In this document: piece by piece, positions 1 to 7,992 of the stretch
How the letters are laid out: each line of letters begins with the position of its first letter
Numbering within the stretch: position 1 is the stretch's first letter
Position numbers and translations under genes: made by a program
The notes under the pieces: model-generated
Told to the model about the DNA's origin: nothing
The model's input: only the letters and a program-made list of their open reading frames with translations
Databases searched by the model: none
Assembly (NCBI RefSeq): GCF_009914055.1
Contig: NZ_CP028271.1
Location: 2,418,001 to 2,482,000, forward strand
Reading direction: 5' to 3'
DNA: 64,000 nucleotides
Origin: Mixta intestinalis
Lineage (GTDB): Bacteria > Pseudomonadota > Gammaproteobacteria > Enterobacterales > Enterobacteriaceae

Positions 1-210
1 ATTCAGCAACCCATTAACTCTATGTCATGCATGGAATGTTAACAATAAATATGTGGGTTTTTTAATCAGTGTTACAGTTGTGATCGGTAAGACCTTTCTG
101 GTGAGTACGGCGACAAGTAATTGTTATATTGTGGACTTGATCTCGTTTTTACGCTCGCTGTTACATAGAATACGCAGCGAAATATAACCTGCCTCAAAAT
201 CGGAGCATAC

Positions 211-1401
211 ATGTCCCACATTTTGCATTTTGTTCTGGCGCTGGTTGTGGTTGCCTTGCTGGCATTGCTGGTGAGCCGCGATCGCAAACGCATCCGCGTC
301 CGTTTTATTATACAGCTGTTAGTGATTGAGGTTCTGCTTGCCTGGTTTTTCCTCAACTCTGAAGCTGGCCTGGGATTCGTAAAAGGCTTTGCTGGCCTGT
401 TTGACTACCTGTTGAAATACGCAGCTGAAGGGACCAACTTCGTATTCGGCGGTATGAGTGATAAAGGTATGGCGTTCTTCTTCCTTAACGTCCTCTGCCC
501 GATTGTGTTTATCTCCGCTCTGATTGGTATTTTGCAGCATCTGCGTATTCTGCCGATCGTTATCCGCGCTATCGGCACCGTGCTGTCAAAAATTAACGGC
601 ATGGGTAAACTGGAATCATTTAACGCGGTCAGTTCACTGATTCTGGGACAGTCAGAAAACTTTATCGCTTATAAAGATATCCTTGGCAAGATGTCGCAGC
701 GCCGCATGTACACCATGGCCGCTACCGCGATGTCCACCGTTTCCATGTCGATCGTCGGTGCCTATATGACGATGCTGCAACCAAAATATGTGGTTGCCGC
801 GCTGGTATTGAATATGTTCAGTACCTTTATCGTGCTGTCGCTGATCAACCCCTACAGCGTGGAAAATGAAGAAGATCTACAGCTTAACGATCTGCATAAA
901 GATCAGAGCTTCTTTGAAATGCTGGGTGAATATATTCTGGCTGGTTTCCGCGTAGCGATTATCGTCGCGGCGATGCTGATCGGCTTTATCGCCCTGATTA
1001 GCTGCATCAACGCGCTGTTTGACGCCATCTTCGGCATCAGCTTCCAGGGCGTACTTGGCTATATCTTCTTCCCGTTCGCCTGGGTTATGGGCGTACCGGC
1101 AAACGAAGCGTTGCAGGTAGGCGGTATTATGGCTACCAAGCTGGTTTCCAACGAATTTGTAGCGATGATGGAGCTACAAAAAATTGCCACTCAACTTTCA
1201 CCGCGCGGCGAAGGCATCCTTTCCGTGTTCCTGGTCTCCTTTGCTAACTTCTCTTCTATCGGCATCGTGGCCGGTGCGATTAAAGGTCTGCATGAGGAAC
1301 AGGGCAACGTGGTTTCGCGCTTCGGCCTGAAGCTGCTTTACGGTTCTACGCTGGTGAGCGTGCTTTCAGCCTCTATCGCAGGGCTGGTATTAGGTGGTTG
1401 A
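211..1401 (+). CDS. nupC: NupC nucleoside:H+ symporter
   Basis: Inner-membrane concentrative nucleoside transporter (CNT family) that imports pyrimidine nucleosides and adenosine with protons. The 396-residue product is close to the usual 400 of NupC. It shows a hydrophobic N-terminal helix, the conserved GQSENFIAYK segment in the middle, the KLVSNEFVAM segment near residue 310 and SFANFSSIGI near residue 345, all typical of CNT transporters. The start at 211 has GGAG about 8 bases upstream. The 210 bases before it contain a TATATT -10-like hexamer at 125-130 and a CRP-like half-site TGTGA at 79-83, which fits the known CRP/CytR control of nupC, although only the half-site is visible. A rho-independent terminator follows directly. 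Assignment is secure. Confidence 0.96.
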   Translation: MSHILHFVLALVVVALLALLVSRDRKRIRVRFIIQLLVIEVLLAWFFLNSEAGLGFVKGFAGLFDYLLKYAAEGTNFVFGGMSDKGMAFFFLNVLCPIVFISALIGILQHLRILPIVIRAIGTVLSKINGMGKLESFNAVSSLILGQSENFIAYKDILGKMSQRRMYTMAATAMSTVSMSIVGAYMTMLQPKYVVAALVLNMFSTFIVLSLINPYSVENEEDLQLNDLHKDQSFFEMLGEYILAGFRVAIIVAAMLIGFIALISCINALFDAIFGISFQGVLGYIFFPFAWVMGVPANEALQVGGIMATKLVSNEFVAMMELQKIATQLSPRGEGILSVFLVSFANFSSIGIVAGAIKGLHEEQGNVVSRFGLKLLYGSTLVSVLSASIAGLVLGG

Positions 1402-1418
1402 TTCCCCCAGCCTATACA

Positions 1419-1446
1419 GAAAACCGGGCCTTGCCCGGTTTTTTTA
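1419..1446 (+). terminator. Rho-independent terminator of nupC
   Basis: A GC-rich hairpin (AACCGGGC, short loop, GCCCGGTT) is followed by a run of T, 20 bases after the nupC stop codon. Confidence 0.9.
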
Positions 1447-1608
1447 TGCCCGACAGCAGGCTGCAAACCAAAAGCGTCACAGACCAGGAGAGGCGGTTTT
1501 AGCGTTGTCCAGATGCAGACGAATAAAAGGTAACAAGCGGTAAACGCAGAGAAAAGAACAGCGTGGATTTACAACGATAAGAAGATAACGGGAAAAGAAA
1601 GAAGCGTA

Positions 1609-1684
<76 letters not shown>

Positions 1685-1732
1685 ACATCAGAGATAGTGA
1701 TTAACCGTTGCCAAACCCCTTGGGATAGGATT

Positions 1733-1808
<76 letters not shown>

Positions 1809-1841
1809 GAACCGGATAATCGTGTCGTGTTGACGGAGCGC

Positions 1842-1870
1842 ATGATATGAAACCGCCTCCAGGGTGTCAA
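1842..1870 (-). promoter_or_regulatory. Sigma-70 promoter of the tRNA-Ala pair
   Basis: Read on the minus strand: a perfect -35 TTGACA, a 17-base spacer and the -10 TATCAT, followed by a GC-rich discriminator (GCGCTCC) as in stringently controlled stable-RNA promoters. The predicted start is near 1835, about 27 bases before the first tRNA. Confidence 0.8.
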
Positions 1871-2230
1871 CGGCAAATTTAAAATCTGTGTCCGATCGCT
1901 GAAAAAGGCGTCAAACGGGGCGTAGTTGCCGGCGCCGGTGAAAAATTTTAGTACCGGATAATTATCCTCAATCGCAGGGCGTAGAGTGAGTTCATGAGGC
2001 AAGTTGGCGTTGTGGAAAGATTTCCCGCTGGCAGGCACGGTTGGCGGCGTCTTGCTTGTTAACTTATGGTTAATGTAATTATAAAAAGTTGCTTGTTATT
2101 GTTAATATGCTATGCAAAACTTCGCGCGCTAACTAATTGAATGGTTAATCGCATCCCTTATCAGCCGCGCCCTGCCGCCGGTAAGAGGCGAAAACCAGCA
2201 TGATCTTTTGACTAACACACCAGAGCTACT
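1871..2230. other. Gene-free interval between tRNA-Ala promoter and FNT gene
   Basis: No convincing coding region. The right half (about 2050-2140) is AT-rich, with several TTAA-containing stretches, and probably holds the promoter of the FNT-family gene. I could not fix a -35/-10 pair or a clean FNR box. Confidence 0.5.
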
Positions 2231-3019
2231 ATGTCCTTGCATTCACCTAAAGAAATCGCCGCCATCGCTATCCAGTCGGGGGTGACAAAAAGCCGTTTGC
2301 CGGTTTCCACTCTGTTAATTCTTGGCTTTATGGCTGGCGCCTTTATTGCGGTCGGTTTCCTGCTCGACCTGCACGTTATCAACAAACTGCCTGCCGACTG
2401 GGGCTCCTTCGGTGGCTTCCTCGGGGCTGCCGTATTCCCCGTTGGCCTGATTCTGACCATTCTTGCTGGCGGTGAACTGCTAACCGGCAATATGCTGGCT
2501 CTGCCTGTCGCCTGGTTTGCCCGTCAGGTCAGCGGCTTCAGCGTGCTGCGCAACTGGTTCTGGGTCACTATCGCTAACTTCATCGGCAGCGTGGCGGTGG
2601 CCTGGTTCTTTGGTCATATGCTGGGGATGACCGAAGGGGATTATCTGAACAAAACCGTCGCTATCGCCAGCGCCAAGGTTAACGCCGATTTTACCCACGC
2701 GTTTATTTCCGGTATCGGCTGCAACTGGCTGGTATGCCTCGCCGTCTGGCTGGCATTCGCCAGTAAAGATATGGTTGGCAAGATCCTCGGTGCCTGGTTC
2801 CCGGTAATGGCCTTCGTCGCTATCGGCTTCCAGCACGTGGTGGCGAATATGTTTATCGTTCCGGCGGCGATTTTTGCCGGTCAGCTGACCTGGGCCGACT
2901 ATTTGCCGAACTTCATTGGCGTTTACCTCGGCAACGCTGTTGGCGGCGCGGTATTTGTTGGCCTCGCCTACTTCCTTGCTTACCGCCCTGCCCCAGAAGC
3001 CGCTCCCGCCTCGCGTTAA
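2231..3019 (+). CDS. Formate/nitrite transporter (FNT) family channel
   Basis: Predicted pentameric inner-membrane channel for small monovalent anions such as formate, nitrite or hydrosulfide. The 262-residue length and six hydrophobic segments fit the family (NirC about 268, FocA about 285). The AGGELLTGNM segment at residues 79-88 corresponds to the FNT re-entrant loop. GFQHVVANMF places the conserved pore histidine at H202, and K149 sits where FocA has its conserved lysine. The GGELLTGN wording differs from FocA and NirC of E. coli, so the substrate cannot be named; nitrite or hydrosulfide is possible. It stands alone on the plus strand between the Ala tRNAs and yfeC, not beside pfl or nir genes. 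The C-terminus is a short Pro/Ala-rich tail. Confidence 0.85.
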   Translation: MSLHSPKEIAAIAIQSGVTKSRLPVSTLLILGFMAGAFIAVGFLLDLHVINKLPADWGSFGGFLGAAVFPVGLILTILAGGELLTGNMLALPVAWFARQVSGFSVLRNWFWVTIANFIGSVAVAWFFGHMLGMTEGDYLNKTVAIASAKVNADFTHAFISGIGCNWLVCLAVWLAFASKDMVGKILGAWFPVMAFVAIGFQHVVANMFIVPAAIFAGQLTWADYLPNFIGVYLGNAVGGAVFVGLAYFLAYRPAPEAAPASR

Positions 3020-3026
3020 TGTCTGC

Positions 3027-3060
3027 TGTCCTCCGCCTGAAGGGGGAGGACAACACCTTT
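3027..3060 (+). terminator. Probable terminator of the FNT gene
   Basis: Perfect 8-bp inverted repeat TGTCCTCC/GGAGGACA with a 10-base loop, beginning 8 bases after the stop codon and followed a few bases later by CTTTTCT. The T tract is weak. Confidence 0.5.
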
Positions 3061-3144
3061 TCTGTTAGTGATCCACGTTAGTTAATCACATCACGTTTTC
3101 ATGTAATATATTGACCTGTTATTTAAGTTTACAGGGAGGGAAAC

Positions 3145-3498
3145 GTGAAAGAGGAATGGCTAACTCCGGATGAGCTTGCCCAACGAACAGGCTATACGCG
3201 CCAGACGATCAATAAATGGATTAAGCGCGAGGGTTGGATCACTAAGCCCAAACCGGGCGTTCAGGGTGGAAAAGCACGCGTTGTAAAAATCGATGAGCGG
3301 GTCACTAACTATTTGAATGCTGCCCGTCATGTCGCTGAACCGGCGGGTGCCTATCTGGCGAAACAGGGAACCTTGCCTACGCTATTACTTTCCTGCGTTC
3401 AGCAGATGACGCCGCTGGAACAGGAGACGTTGCAAAAGCTGCTGTTGCGCGAAGGTGTGAAAGGATTACTGCAACGGCTGAATATTGAAGATGAGTAA
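3145..3498 (+). CDS. yfeC: YfeC-like DNA-binding regulator
   Basis: Small putative transcriptional regulator (117 residues; E. coli YfeC 114). The N-terminal 35 residues form a winged-helix/excisionase-like HTH (WLTPDELAQRTGYTRQTINKW), the remainder is helical and rich in Leu/Gln. It lies beside gltX and the Ala tRNAs as in E. coli, which supports the name. AGGGAGG precedes the ATG by about 5 bases. Targets are unknown. It converges on gltX and its stop codon overlaps the T-tract side of the gltX terminator. Confidence 0.85.
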   Translation: MKEEWLTPDELAQRTGYTRQTINKWIKREGWITKPKPGVQGGKARVVKIDERVTNYLNAARHVAEPAGAYLAKQGTLPTLLLSCVQQMTPLEQETLQKLLLREGVKGLLQRLNIEDE

Positions 3499-3526
3499 AA
3501 AAACCGGAAGCTCAGGCTCCCGGTTT
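3496..3526 (-). terminator. Rho-independent terminator of gltX
   Basis: Minus-strand hairpin ACCGGGAGC/GCTTCCGGT with a 4-base loop and one mismatch, followed by seven T. The T run overlaps the stop codon of the converging yfeC gene. Confidence 0.85.
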
Positions 3527-3552
3527 CGATGGTAAACAGTCAGGGTTAAACC

Positions 3553-4968
3553 TTAGCCCTGCGCTTCGCGCTCACTAATAAATGCCAGCGCTTGCTCGAT
3601 GCGCGCAACGGTACGGGTTTTGCCGATTGCCTGTACGGTGACATCCAGCGCAGGCGACTGCCCCGCTCCCGTTACGGCGACACGCAGCGGCATACCTACT
3701 TTGCCCATTCCCACTTCCAGCTCGTCCGCCGTCGCCTGAATGGCATGGTGTACGTTTTCTGCCGTCCAGTCGCCGATCGCGGCCAGTTTGTCGCGTACCA
3801 TTTCCAGTGGCTGACGCGCTACCGGACGCAGATGTTTTTTCGCGGCATCCGCATCAAACGTGTCAAAGTCTTCATAGAAATAGCGGCAGGAGGCAGCCAT
3901 CTCTTTCAGCGTCTTGCAGCGCTCGCCCAGCAGTTTTACCAGCTGTGCCAGTTCAGGGCCGGTACGGGTATCGATCTGCGCCTGCTCGATGTGCCATTGC
4001 AGATGCGTAGCAACATATTCCGGCGGCAGCGTGTTGATATAGTGATGATTCAGCCACAGCAGCTTTTCGGTATTGAAGGTGCTGGCAGATTTGCTTACCG
4101 CATCCAGCGAGAAGAACTGTTTCATCTCGTCAATCGAAAAAATTTCCTGATCGCCGTGTGACCAGCCCAGGCGAACCAGGTAATTGAGCAGCGCTTCCGG
4201 CAGATAGCCATCGTCACGATACTGCATGACCCCTACCGCGCCGTGGCGTTTAGAAAGTTTTTTGCCATCGTCGCCCAGAATCATGGAAACATGCGCATAG
4301 ACCGGCACCTGTGCGCCGATAGCCTTCAGGATATTGATCTGGCGCGGCGTGTTGTTGATATGGTCTTCGCCACGAATAACGTGGGTGATTTCCATATCCC
4401 AGTCATCAATGACTACGCAGAAGTTATAGGTTGGCGAACCGTCGGTGCGGCGAATAATCAGATCGTCCAGCTCCTGATTGCTGAATTCAATCGGACCACG
4501 GATCTGATCGTCAAACACTACCGAGCCTTCCTGCGGATTGCGGAAGCGCACCACGTGCGGCTCGTCTGCGGCATGATGCTCATGGCTGTCGCGGCAATGA
4601 CCGTCATAGCGCGGCTTTTCGCCGTTTGCCATCTGCGTTTCGCGCAGCTGCTCTAAACGCTCTTTCGAGCAGTAGCATTTATAGGCCGTTCCCGCTTCCA
4701 GCATCTCGTCAATCACCGCGTTATAGCGATCGAAGCGCTTAGTCTGATAGTAAGGGCCTTCATCCCAGTCAAGATTCAGCCAGTTCATGCCATCCATAAT
4801 CGCGTCGATGGCCTGCTGCGTGGAGCGCTCCAGGTCGGTATCTTCAATGCGCAGGACAAATTCACCTTCGTGGTTACGAGCAAACAGCCAGGAATAGAGT
4901 GCGGTACGGGCGCCGCCGACATGCAGGTAACCGGTCGGACTCGGCGCGAAACGGGTTTTGATTTTCAT
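3553..4968 (-). CDS. gltX: Glutamyl-tRNA synthetase
   Basis: Class I aminoacyl-tRNA synthetase charging tRNA-Glu. From the ATG at 4968 the product has 471 residues, exactly the E. coli length. AAGG lies about 8 bases upstream, and the longer in-frame ATG start 25 codons upstream is rejected because it precedes the conserved MKIKTRFAPSPTG N-terminus. The HIGH-like motif is at residues 16-19 (HVGG) and the KMSKS-like KLSKR is at 237-241. A zinc-site region has C98, C100 and C125. At position 127, where I recall E. coli having a fourth ligand His, this protein has Asp, with His at 124 and 129 nearby. Everything else is canonical. Confidence 0.98.
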   Translation of the reverse strand: MKIKTRFAPSPTGYLHVGGARTALYSWLFARNHEGEFVLRIEDTDLERSTQQAIDAIMDGMNWLNLDWDEGPYYQTKRFDRYNAVIDEMLEAGTAYKCYCSKERLEQLRETQMANGEKPRYDGHCRDSHEHHAADEPHVVRFRNPQEGSVVFDDQIRGPIEFSNQELDDLIIRRTDGSPTYNFCVVIDDWDMEITHVIRGEDHINNTPRQINILKAIGAQVPVYAHVSMILGDDGKKLSKRHGAVGVMQYRDDGYLPEALLNYLVRLGWSHGDQEIFSIDEMKQFFSLDAVSKSASTFNTEKLLWLNHHYINTLPPEYVATHLQWHIEQAQIDTRTGPELAQLVKLLGERCKTLKEMAASCRYFYEDFDTFDADAAKKHLRPVARQPLEMVRDKLAAIGDWTAENVHHAIQATADELEVGMGKVGMPLRVAVTGAGQSPALDVTVQAIGKTRTVARIEQALAFISEREAQG

Positions 4969-5043
4969 TGAGCTTGCCTTAGTGCGCAGTTTTTCTGCGG
5001 AATGACAGAAAAGGTGTTTTTCATGCATAGGTTCAGTGCGCAT

Positions 5044-5071
5044 ATTCTATCACCTGCCCCTGATTCCTCAA
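5044..5071 (-). promoter_or_regulatory. Probable gltX promoter
   Basis: On the minus strand TTGAGG, a 16-base spacer and TAGAAT, with a predicted start near 5037 and a leader of about 70 bases before the chosen gltX ATG. Confidence 0.45.
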
Positions 5072-5194
5072 CGGCAAACCCGGTGATGATGCATCAGGCC
5101 ACTGAATTTTCATCGGGTTCGGCAGCAGTTTCGGCTAAAAGCGCGACAGGATGCCTAATTTTAAGACGAACAAACATTTTCAATTTAAAAAGCG

Positions 5195-5222
5195 TTGACT
5201 CATTGCCAACTCTCCCTATAAT
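5195..5222 (+). promoter_or_regulatory. Promoter of the Val-Val-Val-Lys tRNA operon
   Basis: TTGACT, a 16-base spacer and a perfect TATAAT, followed by the GC-rich discriminator GCGACTCC. The first tRNA begins 18 bases after the -10. Confidence 0.85.
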
Positions 5223-5239
5223 GCGACTCCACACAGCGG

Positions 5240-5315
5240 GGGTGATTAGCTCAGTTGGTAGAGCATCTCCCTTACAAGGAGGGGGTCGGCGGTTCGAGCC
5301 CGTCATCACCCACCA
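5240..5315 (+). tRNA. valU: tRNA-Val (anticodon UAC), copy 1
   Basis: 76 bases with encoded CCA, anticodon loop CTTACAA and canonical D and T arms. First of three near-identical tandem copies. It has T at position 27 (wobble with G43). Symbol by synteny with E. coli valU-valX-valY-lysV. Confidence 0.97.
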
Positions 5316-5356
5316 TCTTCTTCGGAAGGCCCGCAGTGTAAGACAACTTCAAAGAT

Positions 5357-5432
5357 GGGTGATTAGCTCAGTTGGTAGAGCATCTCCCTTACAAGGAGGG
5401 GGTCGGCGGTTCGAGCCCGTCATCACCCACCA
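5357..5432 (+). tRNA. valX: tRNA-Val (anticodon UAC), copy 2
   Basis: 76 bases, identical to copy 1 including T27. It is separated from copy 1 by a 41-base spacer. Confidence 0.97.
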
Positions 5433-5454
5433 TCTTTGATTGTCGCACCGAAAT

Positions 5455-5530
5455 GGGTGATTAGCTCAGTTGGTAGAGCACCTCCCTTACAAGGAGGGGG
5501 TCGGCGGTTCGAGCCCGTCATCACCCACCA
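5455..5530 (+). tRNA. valY: tRNA-Val (anticodon UAC), copy 3
   Basis: 76 bases. It differs from copies 1 and 2 by C at position 27, giving a Watson-Crick 27-43 pair. Only two bases separate it from the following tRNA-Lys. Confidence 0.97.
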
Positions 5531-5532
5531 TC

Positions 5533-5608
5533 GGGTCGTTAGCTCAGTTGGTAGAGCAGTTGACTTTTAATCAATTGGTCGCAGGTTCGAATCCTGCACG
5601 ACCCACCA
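5533..5608 (+). tRNA. lysV: tRNA-Lys (anticodon UUU)
   Basis: 76 bases with encoded CCA and anticodon loop CTTTTAA. Last gene of the tRNA operon, with a terminator 6 bases downstream. Confidence 0.97.
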
Positions 5609-5614
5609 ATGTAG

Positions 5615-5639
5615 AAAGGCACCCTAAAGGTGCCTTTTT
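5615..5639 (+). terminator. Terminator of the tRNA operon
   Basis: Perfect 9-bp stem AAAGGCACC/GGTGCCTTT with a 5-base loop, ending in a T run. Confidence 0.9.
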
Positions 5640-5653
5640 GCTATGCAAAATCG

Positions 5654-5752
5654 GCAGGATGAGAACCTGCGGCAGGTGCGAGTCGAGCGCAGGCGAGACA
5701 ACGTTGCCAGCGGCAACGACCCGAAGGGCGAGGCGAAGCCGAGTCATCCTGC
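5654..5752 (+). repeat. Structured tRNA-flanking repeat element
   Basis: A 99-base unit bounded by a perfect 9-bp inverted repeat, GCAGGATGA at 5654-5662 and TCATCCTGC at 5744-5752. Inside is a perfect GTTGCC/GGCAAC hairpin around 5702-5716 and further small stems. The left side echoes a tRNA T-arm and CCA-less acceptor. From memory, closely similar sequences recur downstream of tRNA genes in many enterobacteria and are often miscalled as short proteins. It is non-coding by my reading; its function is unknown. Confidence 0.6.
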
Positions 5753-5770
5753 ACGTTCTATTATCCATCT

Positions 5771-5801
5771 GATAAATGACTCTCATTTTGAGATTCTTAT
5801 C
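5771..5801. promoter_or_regulatory. Fur-box-like sequence
   Basis: The core AAATGA, 3 bases, TCATTT matches the ATGAnnnTCAT centre of the Fur consensus. It is followed by an overlapping, weaker repeat TTGAGATTCTTATC. It lies about 200 bases upstream of the symporter start, so direct control of that gene is uncertain. Confidence 0.3.
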
Positions 5802-5999
5802 ACTCTCACCACATCTTTATTAATACCGGATTATCAATTAGCAAGGAAATAAATAACGCAACAAATAATTAACCAGTAATTATTCCCTGCCGCCATCAGC
5901 GTCTCCTATCAATTGCCTGAGCCGCGTATCTCCTTGCCCGCCGTTTGCTGGTCTGTTTCTTGCTCAAAAGCTGTCAGTTTAAACCAGAGGAGAAACAGC

Positions 6000-7409
6000 G
6001 TGAGTAACCATACCGTCATTACCGTCATCGTTATTCTCTATGTCCTTATAATGATTGGCGTCTCTCTCTATGCCAGAACACGTATAAACAACTCAGACGA
6101 TTATCATCTTGCCGGGCGACGTTTAGGTACAGTTATGCTGGCAGGCACGTTGGCAGCCACGGAAATTGGCGGCGGCAGCACCATTGGCGTAACGGCTAAA
6201 GCCTATGGGGAATGGGGTATCTCCGCTGCCTGGTATGTTATCGCTACCGGTATCGGTATTTTCCTGGTGGCGTTTATTGCGCCTTATATGCGCCGGGCGA
6301 TGGCGACAACGGTGCCGGAAATCATCGGCAGACGTTATGGCAAAAGCAGCCATTTAATTACCAGTATCCTGTCGGTTATTTCTTTAATCTCCCTGGCGGC
6401 AGCGCAGATTACCGCCTGTGCGACCGTGGTCAGCGTAATGCTGAATATTCATTTTTCGATAGCGCTGCTGGTTGCCGGTTGCCTGCTGGTTTTTTATACC
6501 TGGGTCGGCGGCATGTGGAGCCTGTCGCTTACCGATTTCATCCAGTTTTTTATTATCGTTTTCGGCTTCACCATTGCTGTGATCTATATTCTGGCCAGCG
6601 ATCCCGCTGGCTGGACGCACGTTTTCCACGCCCTGCCTCAGGAAAAATTATCCACCACCCGCCTGGGCTGGGGCTCAATCATTGGTCTGATCGTTATGTA
6701 TTTCATGACATTTTGTACCGGACAGGAAGCGGTTCAGCGTTTTTACTCGGCTAAAAATGAAAAAATAGCGATACGCGGTGCCCTGCTGTGCGGCCTGGTG
6801 ATCGCGGCCTATGCGCTGGTACCGGCTATTTTCGGTCTTATCGCCTCCGTCTATTATCCTGATATTACGGCTAACGATGCGCTGGCAATTACCGCCGCGA
6901 ATAAGCTACCGCCGCTGTTTGCCGGCGTGATATTGTCCGCCGTTCTGTTTGCTACCATGTCGAGCGGCTCTGGTGATTTACTGGGTGCCTCCAGTATTAT
7001 GGTTAAAGATATCTATTACGGTTTCATTAATAAAAAAGCGCATACGTCGGAAAGCGAACTAAAGAGCAGTAAAAGAATTGTAATCATTACCGGTGTTATC
7101 GCTATTATTATCGCTTTCTTTAGCCAGCAGATTATTGAGCTGTTGATTTTCGCTTTTACGATTCGCGCTACCGGCCCGTTTGCCGCTTATCTGTACGGCC
7201 TGCTGGCGGATTACGTTACACCGCGCGCTGGCTTATTGTCGATTATTGTCGGCACCCTGGCAGGGATAATATGGCAATGTCTGGGGCAGCCCTATGGCAT
7301 TTATGCCATTATTATCGGCGCGTTAATGAGCTTAATTAGCTTCCTGATTACACGGAAAGTGGATAGATTACTGGGTATCAAAGGTTCTCCATCTTTGTAT
7401 CACGAATAA
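6000..7409 (+). CDS. Sodium:solute symporter (SSS family)
   Basis: Predicted multi-pass inner-membrane Na+-coupled permease of the SSS family (PutP/PanF/SglT fold), 469 residues with about 13 hydrophobic segments. The sequence DDYHLAGRRLG near residues 30-40, followed by GTLAATEIGGGSTIG, is the family signature around the first transmembrane segments. PEIIGRRYG follows TM3. The GTG at 6000 is chosen because GAGGAG lies 6-11 bases upstream and the reading frame before it (29 codons) is not hydrophobic or conserved in look. The substrate cannot be told from sequence. It sits alone between the tRNA operon and the FlxA-like gene, in a place occupied by other genes in E. coli, so it is probably accessory. 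Confidence 0.85.
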   Translation: MSNHTVITVIVILYVLIMIGVSLYARTRINNSDDYHLAGRRLGTVMLAGTLAATEIGGGSTIGVTAKAYGEWGISAAWYVIATGIGIFLVAFIAPYMRRAMATTVPEIIGRRYGKSSHLITSILSVISLISLAAAQITACATVVSVMLNIHFSIALLVAGCLLVFYTWVGGMWSLSLTDFIQFFIIVFGFTIAVIYILASDPAGWTHVFHALPQEKLSTTRLGWGSIIGLIVMYFMTFCTGQEAVQRFYSAKNEKIAIRGALLCGLVIAAYALVPAIFGLIASVYYPDITANDALAITAANKLPPLFAGVILSAVLFATMSSGSGDLLGASSIMVKDIYYGFINKKAHTSESELKSSKRIVIITGVIAIIIAFFSQQIIELLIFAFTIRATGPFAAYLYGLLADYVTPRAGLLSIIVGTLAGIIWQCLGQPYGIYAIIIGALMSLISFLITRKVDRLLGIKGSPSLYHE

Positions 7410-7587
7410 GCGCTCCCACAGGCCAGCAAGACAATAACGCGGATAACGGATAACGCTTTTATCAGGGTTTCCTGGCTTCAGGCATAGTACTGACTGTAAT
7501 GTGTTTTCCGCGTTGCTCATCCCCACTTTAATTAAAACATTTATGAGCTTTTCGCTTTCTTTGCAAATATTTTACGCCAGGACAACT

Positions 7588-7614
7588 TAAGATCCATCTT
7601 GCGCTGACCGATGT
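7588..7614 (+). promoter_or_regulatory. Sigma-28 (FliA)-like promoter of the FlxA-like gene
   Basis: TAAG, exactly 15 bases, then ACCGATGT, compared with the FliA consensus TAAA-N15-GCCGATAA. The predicted start is near 7620, giving a leader of about 25 bases. E. coli flxA is a known FliA-dependent gene, which agrees. Confidence 0.5.
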
Positions 7615-7644
7615 TTATAGTGACCTATAACCAGGGAGACAGTC

Positions 7645-7992
7645 ATGACAACCATCAATACCTTTACCAGTGCCGTCAGTTCCGGTAACGCCAGCGGCAG
7701 CAGTGACGTTTCATCGCAAATTTCACGCCTCACCAGTCAGGTGGCTAAACTGCAACAGCAGCTAAAGGAGGTGAATAACTCCGATTCCACTACCGAGGAA
7801 AAACAGAAGCAGCAGGAGCAGCTACAGGCGCAAATTAAGCTGTTACAGGCGCAGCTGGCCCAGCTACAGCGCCAGCAGGCAGAAGAGGCGAATAAAAAAC
7901 AACAGACGCACGAAAACGACAGCGAGAACACAAAAATCGCCGATGGCGTTAACCGTCCGACTGACAATAATCAGATTAACGTTTATATCTAA
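7645..7992 (+). CDS. FlxA-like coiled-coil protein
   Basis: A 115-residue hydrophilic protein without signal peptide or cysteines. Residues 1-20 are Ser/Thr-rich. Residues about 24-85 form a long coiled coil with heptad-like Leu/Ile and Gln-rich stretches (SQISRLTSQVAKLQQQL and following). The tail is Asn/Asp-rich. Length and composition match the FlxA-like family (E. coli FlxA 110 residues), whose transcription is tied to flagellar sigma factor FliA; its role is unknown. CAGGGAG precedes the ATG by 6 bases. Its last codons overlap the converging yfeR gene by 4 bases. Confidence 0.75.
   Translation: MTTINTFTSAVSSGNASGSSDVSSQISRLTSQVAKLQQQLKEVNNSDSTTEEKQKQQEQLQAQIKLLQAQLAQLQRQQAEEANKKQQTHENDSENTKIADGVNRPTDNNQINVYI

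Noticed and set aside
5643..5852. 69-codon frame (and overlapping frames) after the tRNA operon
   Set aside because: Lies in the structured repeat element; explained better as RNA or repeat than as protein.
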